From Sipunculus nudus (taxonomy: Eukaryota > Annelida > Sipuncula > Golfingiida > Sipunculidae): 64,000 nucleotides of DNA. The translations under genes and the position numbers were made by a program. The DNA lies in the NCBI GenBank assembly GCA_026874595.1, contig CM049311.1, forward strand, positions 10,447,676 to 10,511,675, written 5' to 3'. Positions within the stretch are counted from its first letter, which is position 1, and every line of letters starts with the position of its first letter. The notes beneath the pieces were generated by a model. The model did not search any database. It was not told the DNA's origin and was given only the letters and a program-made list of their open reading frames with translations. Of this stretch, positions 23,240-35,577 are shown piece by piece.

Positions 23240-26200
23240 TAACAGTATATATTAATCAAAGATATGACACATCCCATAAATGAAATAATAATGTTCGAGT
23301 ATTTAAGTTAGATATGCACTGCATATATTTCCCTCTGTTTCATGTGACTGAAGATCCCCTGTCTAAATTTTAATGTTCTTTTATGACAGCAACCTTTCAG
23401 AGCAGTTGTAAACATAAACTAACCATAGACAGATTACCAATCCTAAATCCCAACTCAACAAATCTATCTGAATAAACATTCATGTTCCTCTTCAGACTGC
23501 TGTTCAACAGACGTCCAGTGAGTAACCGTCACAAAAACCCCATTAATATTGTCCCACGCAGGGAATGATTGATTTTCCTGGTGGCCAGAGAGCTTCTACA
23601 AACAATAAAACACTGACAATGATCTGGCGTGAACCAATACTGTTCTAGTCCCTGCTGCTCCTATACCTTGTCATAGACTGACGCATAAAATACACACAGA
23701 ATTAACCACTCCTCTATCTAGTTTCCTCCGGCTAAGGACCTGCTAAATACCATGCTATTTGTTCAATATTATGAAGCACTTGCTGCAGTCCCTCACAGAG
23801 TAATGTCTGTCATTGACTGGTGGATTAATTAGTTTGGCTGTGAGACAAAGAAAATGGTAGTTTATCCAATCTAAATCAGAGGGTTTTCAAGGAAGAGCAA
23901 ATCCTTCCATCAAACACAAATATTCCAGCCCATGCAAAAGAATGGGAAACAATTCTGATAAATATTATATAATGATGTTAACTCACATGCAGCAACCATC
24001 CACATTGAACCATTTCGTTATAAGATTTTGGCAAAACTGGTAGTTCTTTGTCCAGAGACAGATGTACAAAAATAACAGAATAAATTATCTTTTTAATCAA
24101 ATTATCCATCCCTCAAGGCCAACATCTTAACTACAATTGTGTTAAATTAATCTGATAACCTTTTAAGAAATCTTGTACTCGGACAAGAATAGACATTGTG
24201 TGAGCTTTACCTATGAAATTTATGAGACAAGTATTTTTCAAAGTAAGTCTTAAAATCACCATCTTATTATTAACTTATTAAATATCTTAATTGTCTTCAT
24301 GAAGTTTATTTGTACCAGTGAACAAACTGAACTTCTGAACTACTAATGATAAATATTTAATGTGTAAATTTTAGTCTTTGTGCTCCTTCATGCTCCAAGC
24401 TGCCTTACAAGGCTGATTAGCATAATATATTGGCTGCCTTAACTGATAGTGAGCCATAGCTCAATGTGAGTAAATATAAACTTGTGACACCTTATATTGA
24501 CTGGGAGCAATATCTGTCTGCAAATTGTATACAACATGAATATTTAATACATGATGGTCCCTAAAATCAACCCTGTCAGGTTACTTTTTCACTGTCTTAT
24601 TCGCAAACATCAATCTATGTAAATTTGAAATTAATGCTGTGTAACTTACAGAAAGCATGCAATAAGTATAAAAACAAAAGAAATATTATTATCATAACCA
24701 AAACACTCCAAATTTCATTAAATGTTGCCTGCTTAAAGATCTTTCTGAAAATTATATGAAATTCATAATAACTAAACAAGATCTGATACCACAAAGACAT
24801 ACAACCAGACAAACAGGCAGGAAATACAAACAAAAGTAAATACATAACTTCCACCTAATTTAAAGTTACATAACTGTACTAACATGAACTGAATTAATGT
24901 ATAGCTTGAAATAATCAGTTTATTAACAACACTGAACCTCTAACCTATGCAATAAATCAATGGGTAAATTGGGCTAGACAACACATGCCTTGTGGTGGAT
25001 TTTTTATGCTGCCTTGCTCTCCAACTTAAATTGCTGCCATAAACATTCATTGTTTACACTTAATTCTCTTTTACATGTCAAAAGAGGGATTCAAGTGTGC
25101 TACACAATCAAAGGAAAGACTTGATAATAAGAACACCATTTACAAAAGTATGTCAGTTGTTATCTAATCTTAACAAATAAAGATAACAAGGATGGTTTTC
25201 CTGATAATAAGTTAAACGATGTCACTGCTACACATGCATGACCTTCATCACCATCAAAGCTATTATAATAGCTTAAATTTCAGTATCAAACCTTGTTGTA
25301 CATCTTTCTAAATACTACTGTAGCAGTTCTCCAGAAACAGAATTATAACATTACCCAAGTCTAACACTGCAACATCATTTTTAACAATCACACAAAAAGT
25401 AAAATAGCAAGCACATGAGTTGCATAACTATATAATACAGTATATTTTTTAATTTAAATAAACCCCTAGGCTGCTATTCTTATCAATATTAAGGAGAGCA
25501 TTTGTTATGGTCAACCATGCACAATTAGTGAACTTGTTAAAGAGATGGTCCTTTATTCCTGCTCTCCTTAATCATAGGCCAAGAGACTGAGTGATCAATT
25601 ATTCATGGCTTAGGGTCAAGGCAAGTTCATATCCAGTGTAAGAAAATTCAGATAATAATGGAATTAAGCTGTAATCAGAATAAGTATTGAACAAATTACA
25701 TAATGCAGCTATTCTTGTTGGTTTCACTGGAGGTATAACTGACACAAAGCAAATTATATATTAGTTAATATAAATGATATTACATTACTAACAGTAAATG
25801 CCTGGTCTTTAACAATCGGATGGTAAATTTTCACAACCATGATATATTAATTGCACTTTTCTCCTGCACTGATAGAGTCCCTACTGGTGAGTGGAGGTGT
25901 GGCTGTCATAGCTGTATCAAAGAGTGTGGAGAAAATCTCAATGAAAAAAATGCCTTGTGTAATTAAGGACTGGTTTGCATGATCATACCACAAGAAATAC
26001 TAATGGGTTACATGCAGATGTGACTTATGCAATAGTTTGTTATGCCAATATTTTATGTGGTAGGAATTATGCAGTAATTTCTGCCATGCACTAATTCAAC
26101 AATTATTACGCAATAATTCAGATTTCCATCTGTGTCTGGTGATATAAAGCAGGAGCTCTGCAAATCCTGTCCAGTCTAATTTTTTTTGTGAATTCAAAGC

Positions 26201-27343
26201 ACCATCTGGTGGAGAATTCAGACAATTAGTAGCAAGTAGAATCACCACAAATCGTGCAAGATAAACCATGACTAGCCAGTGCAAGGATTACTGAAACAAC
26301 ACCACAATGTTTCCATGGAAGTGAGTCAGAGTTGTACTGGTGGGTTTAACGTGAACCCCTCCTGTGTCGACAGGCCCCAGGATATAGATGTGCTCTTGAA
26401 AGATGTATAAAACATATTCTGTGTGCTGATAAGTGTTCTGCTGAGACTGTAGAATGTATTTATCTATTTCATAAATGGCCCCGAAATGCTGAAAGCATGT
26501 AGTTCATATTGAGTGTGCTAAAAAACTGCAAGACACTGGTGTTACATTGTTTTTATAATATCCCAGTGCAGTTGCTCTGTGGCTTTGTTGGTAAAAATGT
26601 ACCTTTACTTGAACAATGGATACAGGATCTTCTTCAGATCTTAAACTTTTAGTAAGACATTCAAAAAGTGTTCAGTCTGTATGATGTGTTTCTTAACATT
26701 AACCCCAGCTGTATTTCCCAGTATGTTCAAACTCTATTAACTGAATGAGATATAATTCACATACAGGTATGGACATAAATCTATTAACCAGAAATTATCT
26801 GAAAACTGAGTGTTGTCTTATAATTGCATATTGTCTCAGAGACAAGTTCCTTTGAACTATATGCATCACACATATTCATAGGTACATCTATTGGGATGTT
26901 ATAAGTGCCATAATAAACAGATCGTCCATCTGTGCTTCAATGAATCAAGTCCTGGTTTTACCTGTTGTACTCTCAGGTAGGGAACAATCTCCTCTCAGGT
27001 GTACAGTGTATTACATTGTATGATACATGTGGGTGGCATGGGAACTTTGTGCACTGGACAGTAACCTTGAGCTATCAATGTGATCAGGCACAGAAACTGA
27101 CTCTATATAACTAATACCATTATCAGTCTACCCAAACAGCACTTTCACAGCTCAAGAGTGATCACTGATATCCATGGTTATCTGCTATTTCTAACACACA
27201 CTGTATACAACATGAGATAAAGAGCTTTTACTCGGACAATAAACAATGCAACTATAATCAAATAAGTTCTGTCACAATAACAAATGACAAAAGGAAATAC
27301 CTAAAATTTAAAAAAAAACCCTTAAAAAAGGCAATGAGACGAT
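20491..27343. other. Long CpG-poor stretch, probable intron
   Basis: No exon with strong support was found. A simple (ATT)14 repeat lies at 23197-23238. At 22878-22948 a minus-strand segment with an acceptor (GTAAAACAG), a donor (CAA|GTGAGC) and one open phase-0 frame could be an exon of the gene starting at 28097, but this is weak. A palindrome CCCCTGAGGGG lies near 22795. The string CCACCAGATGGTGC on the minus strand near 26205 resembles a CTCF core. Confidence 0.3.
23197..23238. repeat. (ATT)n microsatellite
   Basis: About 14 uninterrupted ATT units. Confidence 0.95.
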
Positions 27344-27448
27344 TTAATCTGCAGAATATATTAGTATGGTATATATATAATCAAACTTTCCTTCTTTGCA
27401 CAATTTAAGTTTTCCTTTCTTTAAGGGGTGTGATGTCTTAAATAAACT
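27344..27448 (-). CDS. Tentative short terminal exon of the minus-strand gene
   Basis: On the minus strand, AATTAACTTTTTTCATTGCAG is an excellent branch-plus-acceptor ending just before 27448. The phase-0 frame that would follow exon 1 (28008-28097) is open for 34 Lys-rich codons (starting SLFKTSHPLKKGK) to a TAA. No donor follows, so it would be a terminal exon of a short isoform. Phase agreement and the acceptor support it; the AT-rich content and lack of a recognised protein weaken it. Confidence 0.22.
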   Translation of the reverse strand, partial: SLFKTSHPLKKGKLKLCKEGKFDYIYTILIYSAD

Positions 27449-27827
27449 CTGCAATGAAAAAAGTTAATTTCCTTCATCCTCTTATTACATTTATATTACC
27501 AACTGACAAATCAATCTAAAGTTTTGGATATTTCAATGCATAAAGACAATGATTTCAAGATTTCGCATCTGTAATTAATGCAATTTATCCGTGCAGTGCA
27601 TGTACACAGGCGTGCCTGAATACTGAATCATTTGTTGTTGTGAATGCCCACTGACCCGACCCAAAAAGGTCACCAACTCCACTGTTCAAGCATAGTCCCA
27701 TTGTATCTGGTAATCTAATTAACTTAACACACTTTACGTTATCATTGGTGTTATATTGGTCTGTGCTTTATCATTTGATAACGCCGGCTGACTAACTCCA
27801 GCTGGGCACACGACAATCAGCTCAGGT

Positions 27828-27881
27828 ACCGCACGAGGTGCGGTGAATGACTCTTGATTGACAACCGGGGTTCTATTTATA
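27828..27881 (-). promoter_or_regulatory. TATA-like box and 7-bp hairpin inside intron 1
   Basis: TATAAATAG on the minus strand (27873-27881) is followed about 30 bp downstream by AGTCATTC, initiator-like, and then by a perfect hairpin, ACCGCAC-GAG-GTGCGGT (27828-27844). This could be a second promoter within the first intron, or chance. Confidence 0.25.
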
Positions 27882-28007
27882 TCTGTCTGAGCGGTGGCTC
27901 AGCGCTCACCGAACGCTATGGAAACTGTGATTTTTCTTTCCTGAAAAGGTTGCAGCTTAATATAACCATACAGAAAGTTAAAACATATATTGATCTTGCT
28001 AACTTAC

Positions 28008-28097
28008 CTTTCTGTAGGATAGTAATCTCTTGTTATCCACATCATTTTCGGACATTACTATCGCCGATTCGATGACTTCGTTACTCGGGTCCGCCAT
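28008..28097 (-). CDS. First coding exon of a minus-strand gene (N-terminus, 30 codons)
   Basis: The start is in a strong context (AAACATGGCGG). The frame runs exactly 30 codons, beginning MADPSNEVIESA and ending KRLLSYRK, to an ideal donor AAG|GTAAGT, and ends in phase 0. The N-terminus is acidic and polar without a signal peptide, so a cytosolic or nuclear protein is likely. The family is not recognised. The exon sits at the boundary between CpG-poor sequence to the left, its own gene body, and CpG-richer sequence to the right, as expected for a methylated invertebrate gene with an unmethylated 5' end. Downstream exons are not established; two phase-compatible candidates lie at 27344-27448 and 22878-22948. 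An overlapping 90-codon frame on the same strand is a shadow. Confidence 0.55.
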
Positions 28098-28300
28098 GTT
28101 TATAAATGTCATCTGCTACTACGGCCAGAGTTCTCAACTTGCGGGCCGTGTGCAAACTATTTAGACAGTATTTTGACAAGACGCTGAAGTGCTCGAGGTT
28201 ATGTTCATATAACGGGTGGTGGAAACCCAGGCAGAGGTCATTTCGATGTAATATAATCCCTCCAATATAAACATTACAGTGTCTCAGATGGCGGGTAAAA
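28098..28300. promoter_or_regulatory. Likely 5' UTR/promoter, possibly bidirectional
   Basis: Only 190 bp separate the minus-strand ATG at 28097 from a + strand ATG in good context (CAGATGGCGGG, 28288), which opens a Lys-rich frame (MAGKKQKKIICG...). The segment retains CpG. The + frame has no convincing donor, so the divergent gene is uncertain while the minus-strand 5' UTR is likely. Confidence 0.35.
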
Positions 28301-29559
28301 AACAGAAAAAAATAATATGTGGGAGTAAACCAGATTTTACTTCTGGTGTCCAATTAAGGTTAAAACTTGATAAAAGTTCATATTTTTTTCTCAACTTGGT
28401 TAGAGCGATAATAGAAAAGTTGGTTTCAGTTCCTAGTATATATATATATATACATTATACTTAAGTCTTCAGTGTACTAACATTTAATTGAAGCCCATTG
28501 GGATTTTGAATTACATATCAAATTTTAAAAGATCCTCATTATATTAAATCTTCTAAAACTTTTTTTTTCCAAAATTATTTTTCTCTAAATATTGGACTAG
28601 CCACAAAAACTAGACACAGGCCACAAAAATGTACACGGGCCATAAAAAAATAGACACAGGCCACAAAAAGTCATTTTAATATCATTCTTTTTTTTGTTGC
28701 TAATTGGTGCTCTATACTCAGTCCCTTCAAAGAAATGCTTACGAATATTTATAATCCGAAATTTTCACTCGTAATATTATTATTAAAAATGGATTAAATT
28801 GCGTGTTGTTAATATGCACCGTTTTAACTGAGAATGGTCACAATTGTTTTGGTATCATTCCTGCACCTGGAAGAAAAATCATAGTACATGTGTTTCGTTT
28901 CGCCTCGTAAATCTTACAAAGAGGGGTATCCCGCCCGCTCGTTCCACGTATTTGGCCCCATGAAGAGTCCGAAGAACAGCTAATTTTATGGACAAAACAG
29001 GAAAGGGTCCTCCTCCATCTCCGTAATGCACACCGTGGAAGGATCGATAACTAAGTTTAAACACGATAACTAATTGTTTTCAGCATAGTCACAGTCTTGT
29101 AGCACATAAACCACGGTTTAAAATCTGGTTCCCGCTATATGCAGTATGAAAGTATTATAATCTGGATTCGAGTACATGCACTTATGCTTGTTACATGGCG
29201 TATAAACAACTATATATAACCTTGAGTTATACCAGATGAGACGTAGACCAATGAATTTGTTTTATTGGCAAATCTAAACGAGGACTGGCTACACTTTTGA
29301 GGATCTTATTTTCTTCGTTCAGTCATATATGTTTAGAAATTATACCAATACTGTCCGTTTCACACTTCTTTCTTTTATTTTGACAAGGAACTAGCATACA
29401 ACAAAACCCAGTTACAGGAACACTGAGCATTTGCCTATGTTTAAAATGACACTGATCAAGATGCAAGGGTAAAAAAAAACCCAGCTTGTACATGTACATC
29501 TACAGTTGCGCACAGCCTGCGTCGCATGAGGGAGGTGCCGCCCTCTGTTGATAGCATGG
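28301..29559. other. Intergenic, minor repeats only
   Basis: A short TA run lies at about 28438-28452 and a minisatellite at 28601-28670. The remainder, including short minus-strand frames near 28879-29064, is unrecognised. Confidence 0.3.
28601..28670. repeat. Minisatellite, ~20-bp units
   Basis: Three and a half units of the type CCACAAAAACTAGACACAGG, with starts at 28601, 28621, 28640 and 28661. Confidence 0.75.
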
Positions 29560-30260
29560 TAAACTATTTTTTCTGAATTGTTGCACCACTTGCAATGTTT
29601 TGATTTTGGTAAACCTGTATTTATGCCTTTCCATCAGAAAGGTTAAAATTTCAAAAGTATTACGATCAATGGGTAACCAAAATAGAAGAGATCTTAGGAT
29701 TGAACCAAAAGGGATACCACAGGTAACTGCCTTGAGTACTGGGCTGGTCTCCTTATAATGAACAAATTCAACTGTGTTTTGAAAAAAAAATGAAAAAACA
29801 ATCATATGAAATTCCCCTGATTCGCTATATTCTTATTTTTGACAATAAAACACCACGACACAGTATCAAAAGCTTTGTAAAACTCTATAGAGGAACCTAT
29901 TACATGGTCACCATCACGGAGATAATTCATTATCTTATCCGACTTTTGTGATGAGAACTAAATTGGTACGATGATTTTTTTTTCTGAATCCGATCTGGTA
30001 ATCGTCAAAATATTGTGTTTCTCAATGAATTTTAATATTCTATAATACATTAGTGTTTTCAAAACACTTTCCAAGAAATAAGTAAAAATGATACAGATCT
30101 AGAGTCAGAGTTAGATATGCAGTCGCCTTTCATATAGAGGGATCACTTTTGTAATTTCAAGTACATTTGGGAAAGTTCCATGCCTGGAAGATAAATTAAT
30201 AGTTGCACAATAGGATGGATGAATATATGAGTTAAAATTCACAACTGAGAAGTAATCTAA
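29560..30260 (-). pseudogene. Decayed LINE (non-LTR) reverse transcriptase
   Basis: Read on the minus strand in several broken frames, the order of non-LTR reverse transcriptase motifs is preserved: GTFPNVLEITKVIPLY (upstream finger region, near 30180), an IEKHNIL segment near 30025, DGDHVIG...FYKAFDTVSW (motif A region, KAFDTV at 29859-29876), then VTCGIPFGSILRSLLFW (CG[IV]PQGS box, 29704-29721, with Gln replaced by Phe). The FADD motif, endonuclease and 3' end are missing. Frameshifts and stops make it inactive. The style is that of Jockey/CR1-like elements. An intact-looking 101-codon frame at 29500-29805 is only part of it. Confidence 0.65.
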
Positions 30261-31434
30261 TCATAATCAGGACTTTCATTTTTTAAACAAAAGACAATAT
30301 TTCTTACTTCCATTTTAATTATATTTTATATGAATATGTTTGACATATGTATTGTTTTCACTCTTCGCGGTCACCAGTTGGGTAAACATTGCATTGTGTT
30401 TATACATGACAACCTAATTATTCTTGCCCTTATCCCAAGAGAGAAAAATAAAAAGAACCGCACGTATTCAATAAGATCACGAATAATCAAAACTCATTTC
30501 GGAATAACGTGACCTGAAAGCCTGCACGTGCTTTTCTCAGCGTCAGTGAAAAGCTGTACGCCGAAGGTGACCTCTGTTGGTCCAGATGCGAACTGCATGT
30601 ATGTACAATATGGTTCGAAAGTAGACTGTATCAAAATCACCCATCTGTAATTACTCAGTCTTATATAAGTTAATATTTTATTTGAAAGATTAGGATCATC
30701 AGTCATATGGTATATTTTACAAAATGATGTCATATGTAATATCTACACTCGCTTCTCCTAAATATCAAGTGCTGCGTACATTTTTATGTGAGCTTACTAA
30801 CCCCCCCCCCCAACCACCGGGCCATTACTTCCTAACAATCTTGATTCACAAGTAGCCGAAAATGATACATTAACCATATTTCGAAATATCAGGACCTTCA
30901 ACTCAATTAATTAGAAGACTAATGAAGCAGTTAGTTTACATGTCGCCAAGGTTGACGGTTATCAGGGAGATTAAGGTGGCATTCCTGATTGATTTATTTA
31001 CATGATAATTATACAGGTGCAATTTACCAATCAGATATAATTAAGCTGGTAAACCTAGATGCTCTGTGCTATTTACAGATAATACATGTATAAACTAAAA
31101 TATCAATATAAAAACATGCATAATACTATAAGTAAAAATGATAAAACATGACTGAGAATATGATTATTAAAAATATAAAATATATACTTAGAAACTACAA
31201 ATACATAATTTGAAGGTATATCACATGGTTACTGATTAAAGCAAATAGGCTACTAAAATATCACAATCAGAATATATCAATTTAATGCGATATGAGGAAA
31301 AGAAGCACAATACAATATTTTGTTACTCTGATACAATCAGCCAGAGAAATATTCTGAATACATGTACTAAAAGTTATTATTAGTCTTATACGATTTATTA
31401 ATACTAAATCAAGGAGTACCTCACCCCCATATAG

Positions 31435-31469
31435 ACACACACACACGTGTGTGTGTGTGTGTGTGTGTG
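31435..31469. repeat. (AC)6(GT)n palindromic microsatellite
   Basis: ACACACACACAC followed directly by about 11 GT units, so the two arms can pair with each other. Confidence 0.9.
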
Positions 31470-31524
31470 CATGCATATTATACTACCTCGTGTTTTCAGT
31501 GTAACTGTGCTGGGTCTCTTCTTA

Positions 31525-31540
31525 CAGGGGCGTAGCTAGG
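31525..31540 (+). other. Single hAT-type terminal sequence
   Basis: CAGGGGCGTAGCTAGG is very like the terminal inverted repeats of widespread animal hAT elements. I found no inverted partner in the following sequence, so this is a truncated element at best. Confidence 0.35.
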
Positions 31541-33771
31541 GTTTAAAGAAACGGGAGTAAGTTTCTGATGACAGATTAAGTAATAATATCCCACGCACTG
31601 AGCTGTCTATAACTTGTTGCAACGAAAATAATAAATAATGAAATTTTATGTAAATATAACCTATTTTTATGCTTTGAATTTTATTTTGACTATCATTTTC
31701 ACAAGCAGGTATTCTGTGTGTGCAACTGGAGAAAACGTTATCTTAAGTATAATTGATACAAATCGGGAAAGGTGGGTGGGGATGTAGGGTTTCGGGGGAG
31801 AAGGCCCTGTTTTTAACATCCCTTCATCTGTGTAATACCCCACATTTTTATTTTATTTTTAATCAGCATGTTTATGCATACGTTTCGTCCACCAAAAATA
31901 TCTTACATGGTTAACAACTTAAACTTTATCCCCTTGGTCTGCTCTACTGCTATAGTCAGTCATTAGAGTGAAAGTCTTTTCAAGGAAATTTTCAATGTGA
32001 GCCAAATTAATACAAGCACTTTTAAGACTTTGGAAATTATTGAAAAAAAGTTAAAGGATTTCTAAAGATTTGAAGAATGTGGCAACCCTGTTTTTGCTCA
32101 CAGGAAGATGGTACAGCTATTCTTGAATAAATTAGCAAAACACCATGAAAGATAGTGTCAGATCGACGAGACTACCACTGACAGAGGAACTAGACTGCAG
32201 AGTGTAGTTATTTGTTCTTCTATGAATACTCCCTTTTTAAATGTCCCAGACCAATGCTTCCTGTTGAAACTCAGATGCCCTAGAACTAGTCCGGAACAGC
32301 CATCAAATTTTATTTGATTAAAAAGTAATACAATTATATGAAAAAGTATGGAACATATAAATAGATGCCAAAGCTACGCTACTTTAATCTCAGGACATCT
32401 TGTCAAAAGCCGGAAATGATGTGAGAATACATGGTCCTCAGTTTTTGCGAATATAAATGTGAGTCATTTTGTCAATGCCGGACGAGTGCGTCAGAAAAAA
32501 ATCTTCCCGCGTAAAACGTAATTTAAAAGAGTGTAAACGCAGCCTAACAAAAATCCCTCGAAATATCTGTTACTAAAGATCATCATCTTGAAAATGACGT
32601 AAAAGGAAAAAAGTATATGAAAAAATTGTTTACCCAGGATGCATGTAAAAGGATAAAAATAACATTTAAAAAGAAAATTATAATTTTGTATCCTTAAAAT
32701 GCATGGTTCGACAACGAGACCATCCATATCGCATTGAAAAGGACCCCTTTACCCCAATTATAAAGTTAAAATTTTCATACAAGTGAAGACCATCATCTTG
32801 AAAAATGGGATTCATCCTAAATCAATTATTATTTCCGTGTATTTTGCAAATGGCAATTCTCAAGAAGTGTATATGATTAATAGAAAGAAGAAACTACGTC
32901 CTACATAGAGTATTATATAAACCATCGCCGGTAAAAGTAAATTGATCTGTAATGGGGTGACGTTTGATGCCATTTTAGAAAATGGAAATGGCTGTCATGA
33001 CCGCCATATTTAAAATTCATGATGCTCAATATCCAGTTTTTAAAATGCTTCGGAGTATAACTGCACAAAATTTGCTGCTTTTATTAAAAAAAGAATAATC
33101 ACACACAAAAGTTGGATCGGGTTCTAGGGGTTTTATTCCTAATGAAATGTAATGGGATTGTGTACATTGGTAGCATTTTGAGCTGATATAAAACGGACTC
33201 ATGAGAAGGCCCGCTCATTTAAATAATCAGGTGTAAAATGCACTCATAACTGTTGAAAATGCCTGGGCTCCTGTTTTACAATCAAAATAACAATCTTTTT
33301 TTTTATTTTAAGGCGGTAACAAAATGCAAATTAAAATTCATGGTCCATCAAGGCACAATTAAAAATTCTGATGGTCTGATGACGTCATAGTAGAAATTCG
33401 ATCACACAGGAATGTGGGTTCAAAGAATAAGCTCAATTACCTGTTATGATAACGAGATCATGCGGATGAACAATAATAAAAAATAAATAAATTAATTAAT
33501 AATTTAAATTAAATGGAAATTGGGAAGGCCTGGTGTAAAAATTTGGACGAATTTTTTCTGAGGCATTGTTCTCAGAATAACCAATACATTAAAACAAGTA
33601 TAATTTTCACAGTTTACCTCTAACACACATATTTCACTCTTCGGCTTTCAGAGACATGTTATTAGTATTAAATTCATTATGTAGCTTGTGACCTTCTATA
33701 TATACGATGTATCATACGTGTCATAATCATTATAATGAATACTGAGAAAGGGCGGTCCCGGATTCCTGTTA

Positions 33772-35429
33772 TTAATGAACCTGTGAGTTTACGCGATGGT
33801 GTGGCGTCGTCCGTAAAACCCATACTATCTCATAACGGCAGGAACTAGCATCAAATGTTATGCAAAAAGGGAGTCATCTAATAAACTATCGGATTATACC
33901 TTTTTGCTCTCTGCATAAATAGATTTTATAGGGAAAAAACTAAAATCTTAAAAATCTTCTCATATTTGAAATTGAGGTTTTTGTGGCGCCACTTACATCG
34001 ACCTGTTTTTTTACGGGCTAAAAACCTCGTAATTTAAGCATCTTTCAGCTTAAAAATGTTTTATGATGAAACTCTCAAGCTAACTTGCTGAGTTGTTCAC
34101 AAGAATTATCCTAGGGTAGGGTTCCTTCAGTTGTGTAAGAATGGATTGGGTTCATCGATATTGGTAGATTCATAGTAAGCTGAAGTTGGTCGTGTGGCCA
34201 TTAGTCAGCCAATTTCAAACTGAGGGCTGCAATAGTCTTCTTCTACAAAACTGCTGTTTCAAATTATGTGACATTGCACAAAAATGACTATTAGGTGGCC
34301 TTTGTTCAAGTTTACTTAAAAGCATTAGTGGACCTTTAACAATGAAAGGACTGTGAAATACATTGGCAAACAAAGCTAGTAGATATAATGCATTAACAAA
34401 CTGAGCTCTTTGGGTATATAAGCAGACCTGTACAGGCAACATAATAATTGATGTCCATATCCAGTTTATGTGTGAGATAAATCCATGAATTAATATATCT
34501 ATATTCTGATTTTGCTTTCAATAGGCATCTGTTATTATTCTTAACATTTTGATAAAAACATTTTGAAAAAAGCCTTGTAGCCAAAGTCTTTTAGCATGTA
34601 TAAACAGATTTGGCAACATGCCAAAATTTTGTCTGTATCTATAAAAAGCTTGGCAGACTGTCAACTATTTCAGATTTAGCAACAGGCCAAGTTTCAGTTT
34701 TCATCTATATATAGCTTTTGGAGTCTGCCAATCGCATCAGATTTTGCACCAGATCAAGAGTTCACACAAAGCAACCAGGTACAGGTCAAGAGTTCACTCA
34801 GTTCACTAGCTTCAGCTGGCAATAAGCTTCGCTTGTCTTCCTGTCTGAGCTGAGCTTGGTTGGCCCAGTGCACCTGGCTCAAGAGACGTTTGATGTATTG
34901 GTCTGAAATTTTGGCCTGCCCATGCACCTTTGATGGCTTTCTCGTCCACAAGACTGGTGTTTCAACCTACAATGATTTTTGCACAGTGTATGCACCTGCT
35001 TATTCTCAGGGGGATTTGTTATATCAGCCTGAAATTGGGCATATGTATACACCTCGGATATATAGCCTCATCGTATACAAGACTTGTGGTGCCACCTACA
35101 AGTAATGTTTCTTGCACAGTGTATGCTCCTGCTTATATCTCAGGAGTAATTTTACATATCAGCCTGGAATTATGCATGTCCATACATCTCGGATAGTTTT
35201 TCTGTATTCAAGACTTGTGGCGACACCTACAATTTTTTATGGGTTTCATATAAATGTTCACATAGCCCAACAGTGGTTTGAAGAATCTGCCTGAAATTTT
35301 CGATCCTTTCTCGTACCTAAGACTGGTGACGCAACCTACAATCATTTTAAGTTGTTGTGTACATCAATGCCATTATGTCATGAGTGACGTGTAATTGGTG
35401 CAAAAACTCGGGTTCAAAATGTTTAGTTT

Positions 35430-35484
<55 letters not shown>

Positions 35485-35577
35485 GCCACACATATTTGAA
35501 CAGTTATGGTCTAGCATGGAGGCATTATACCAGATGTATATCCCAATGCATAGGTTCGCATTAGGCCTGTAGGCCTT
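33772..35577 (+). mobile_element. Family C repeat, copy 3 (inverted relative to copies 1 and 2)
   Basis: The left end has GAACCTGTGAGTTTACGCGATGG, matching the inverse of the right end of copies 1 and 2. The right end has CATAGGTTCGC (35549-35559) and then the hairpin terminus ending GGCCTT at 35577. Internal diverged units of 109-139 bp begin AGACT at 34951, 35090, 35211 and 35320 and carry GGTGCCACCTACAA-type motifs. A (TA)23 microsatellite at 35436-35481 expanded inside it. Open frames on both strands (34754-35572) are repeat artefacts. Confidence 0.6.
35436..35481. repeat. (TA)23 microsatellite
   Basis: Uninterrupted TA dinucleotides inside family C copy 3; able to form a cruciform. Confidence 0.95.

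Larger units (their letters stand above)
30261..33771. other. Intergenic, simple repeats and transposon scraps
   Basis: A C11 run lies at 30801-30811 and a CA/TG microsatellite at 31435-31469. The hAT-style terminus CAGGGGCGTAGCTAGG is at 31525-31540 with no partner seen. At about 32530-33250 a degenerate repeat has strings such as CATCATCTTGAAAATG and CCATTTTAGAAAATGG. Short frames here are not genes. Confidence 0.35.

Noticed and set aside
34754-35572. Cluster of overlapping frames on both strands
   Set aside because: All lie in tandem units of family C copy 3; their protein repeats reflect DNA repeats.
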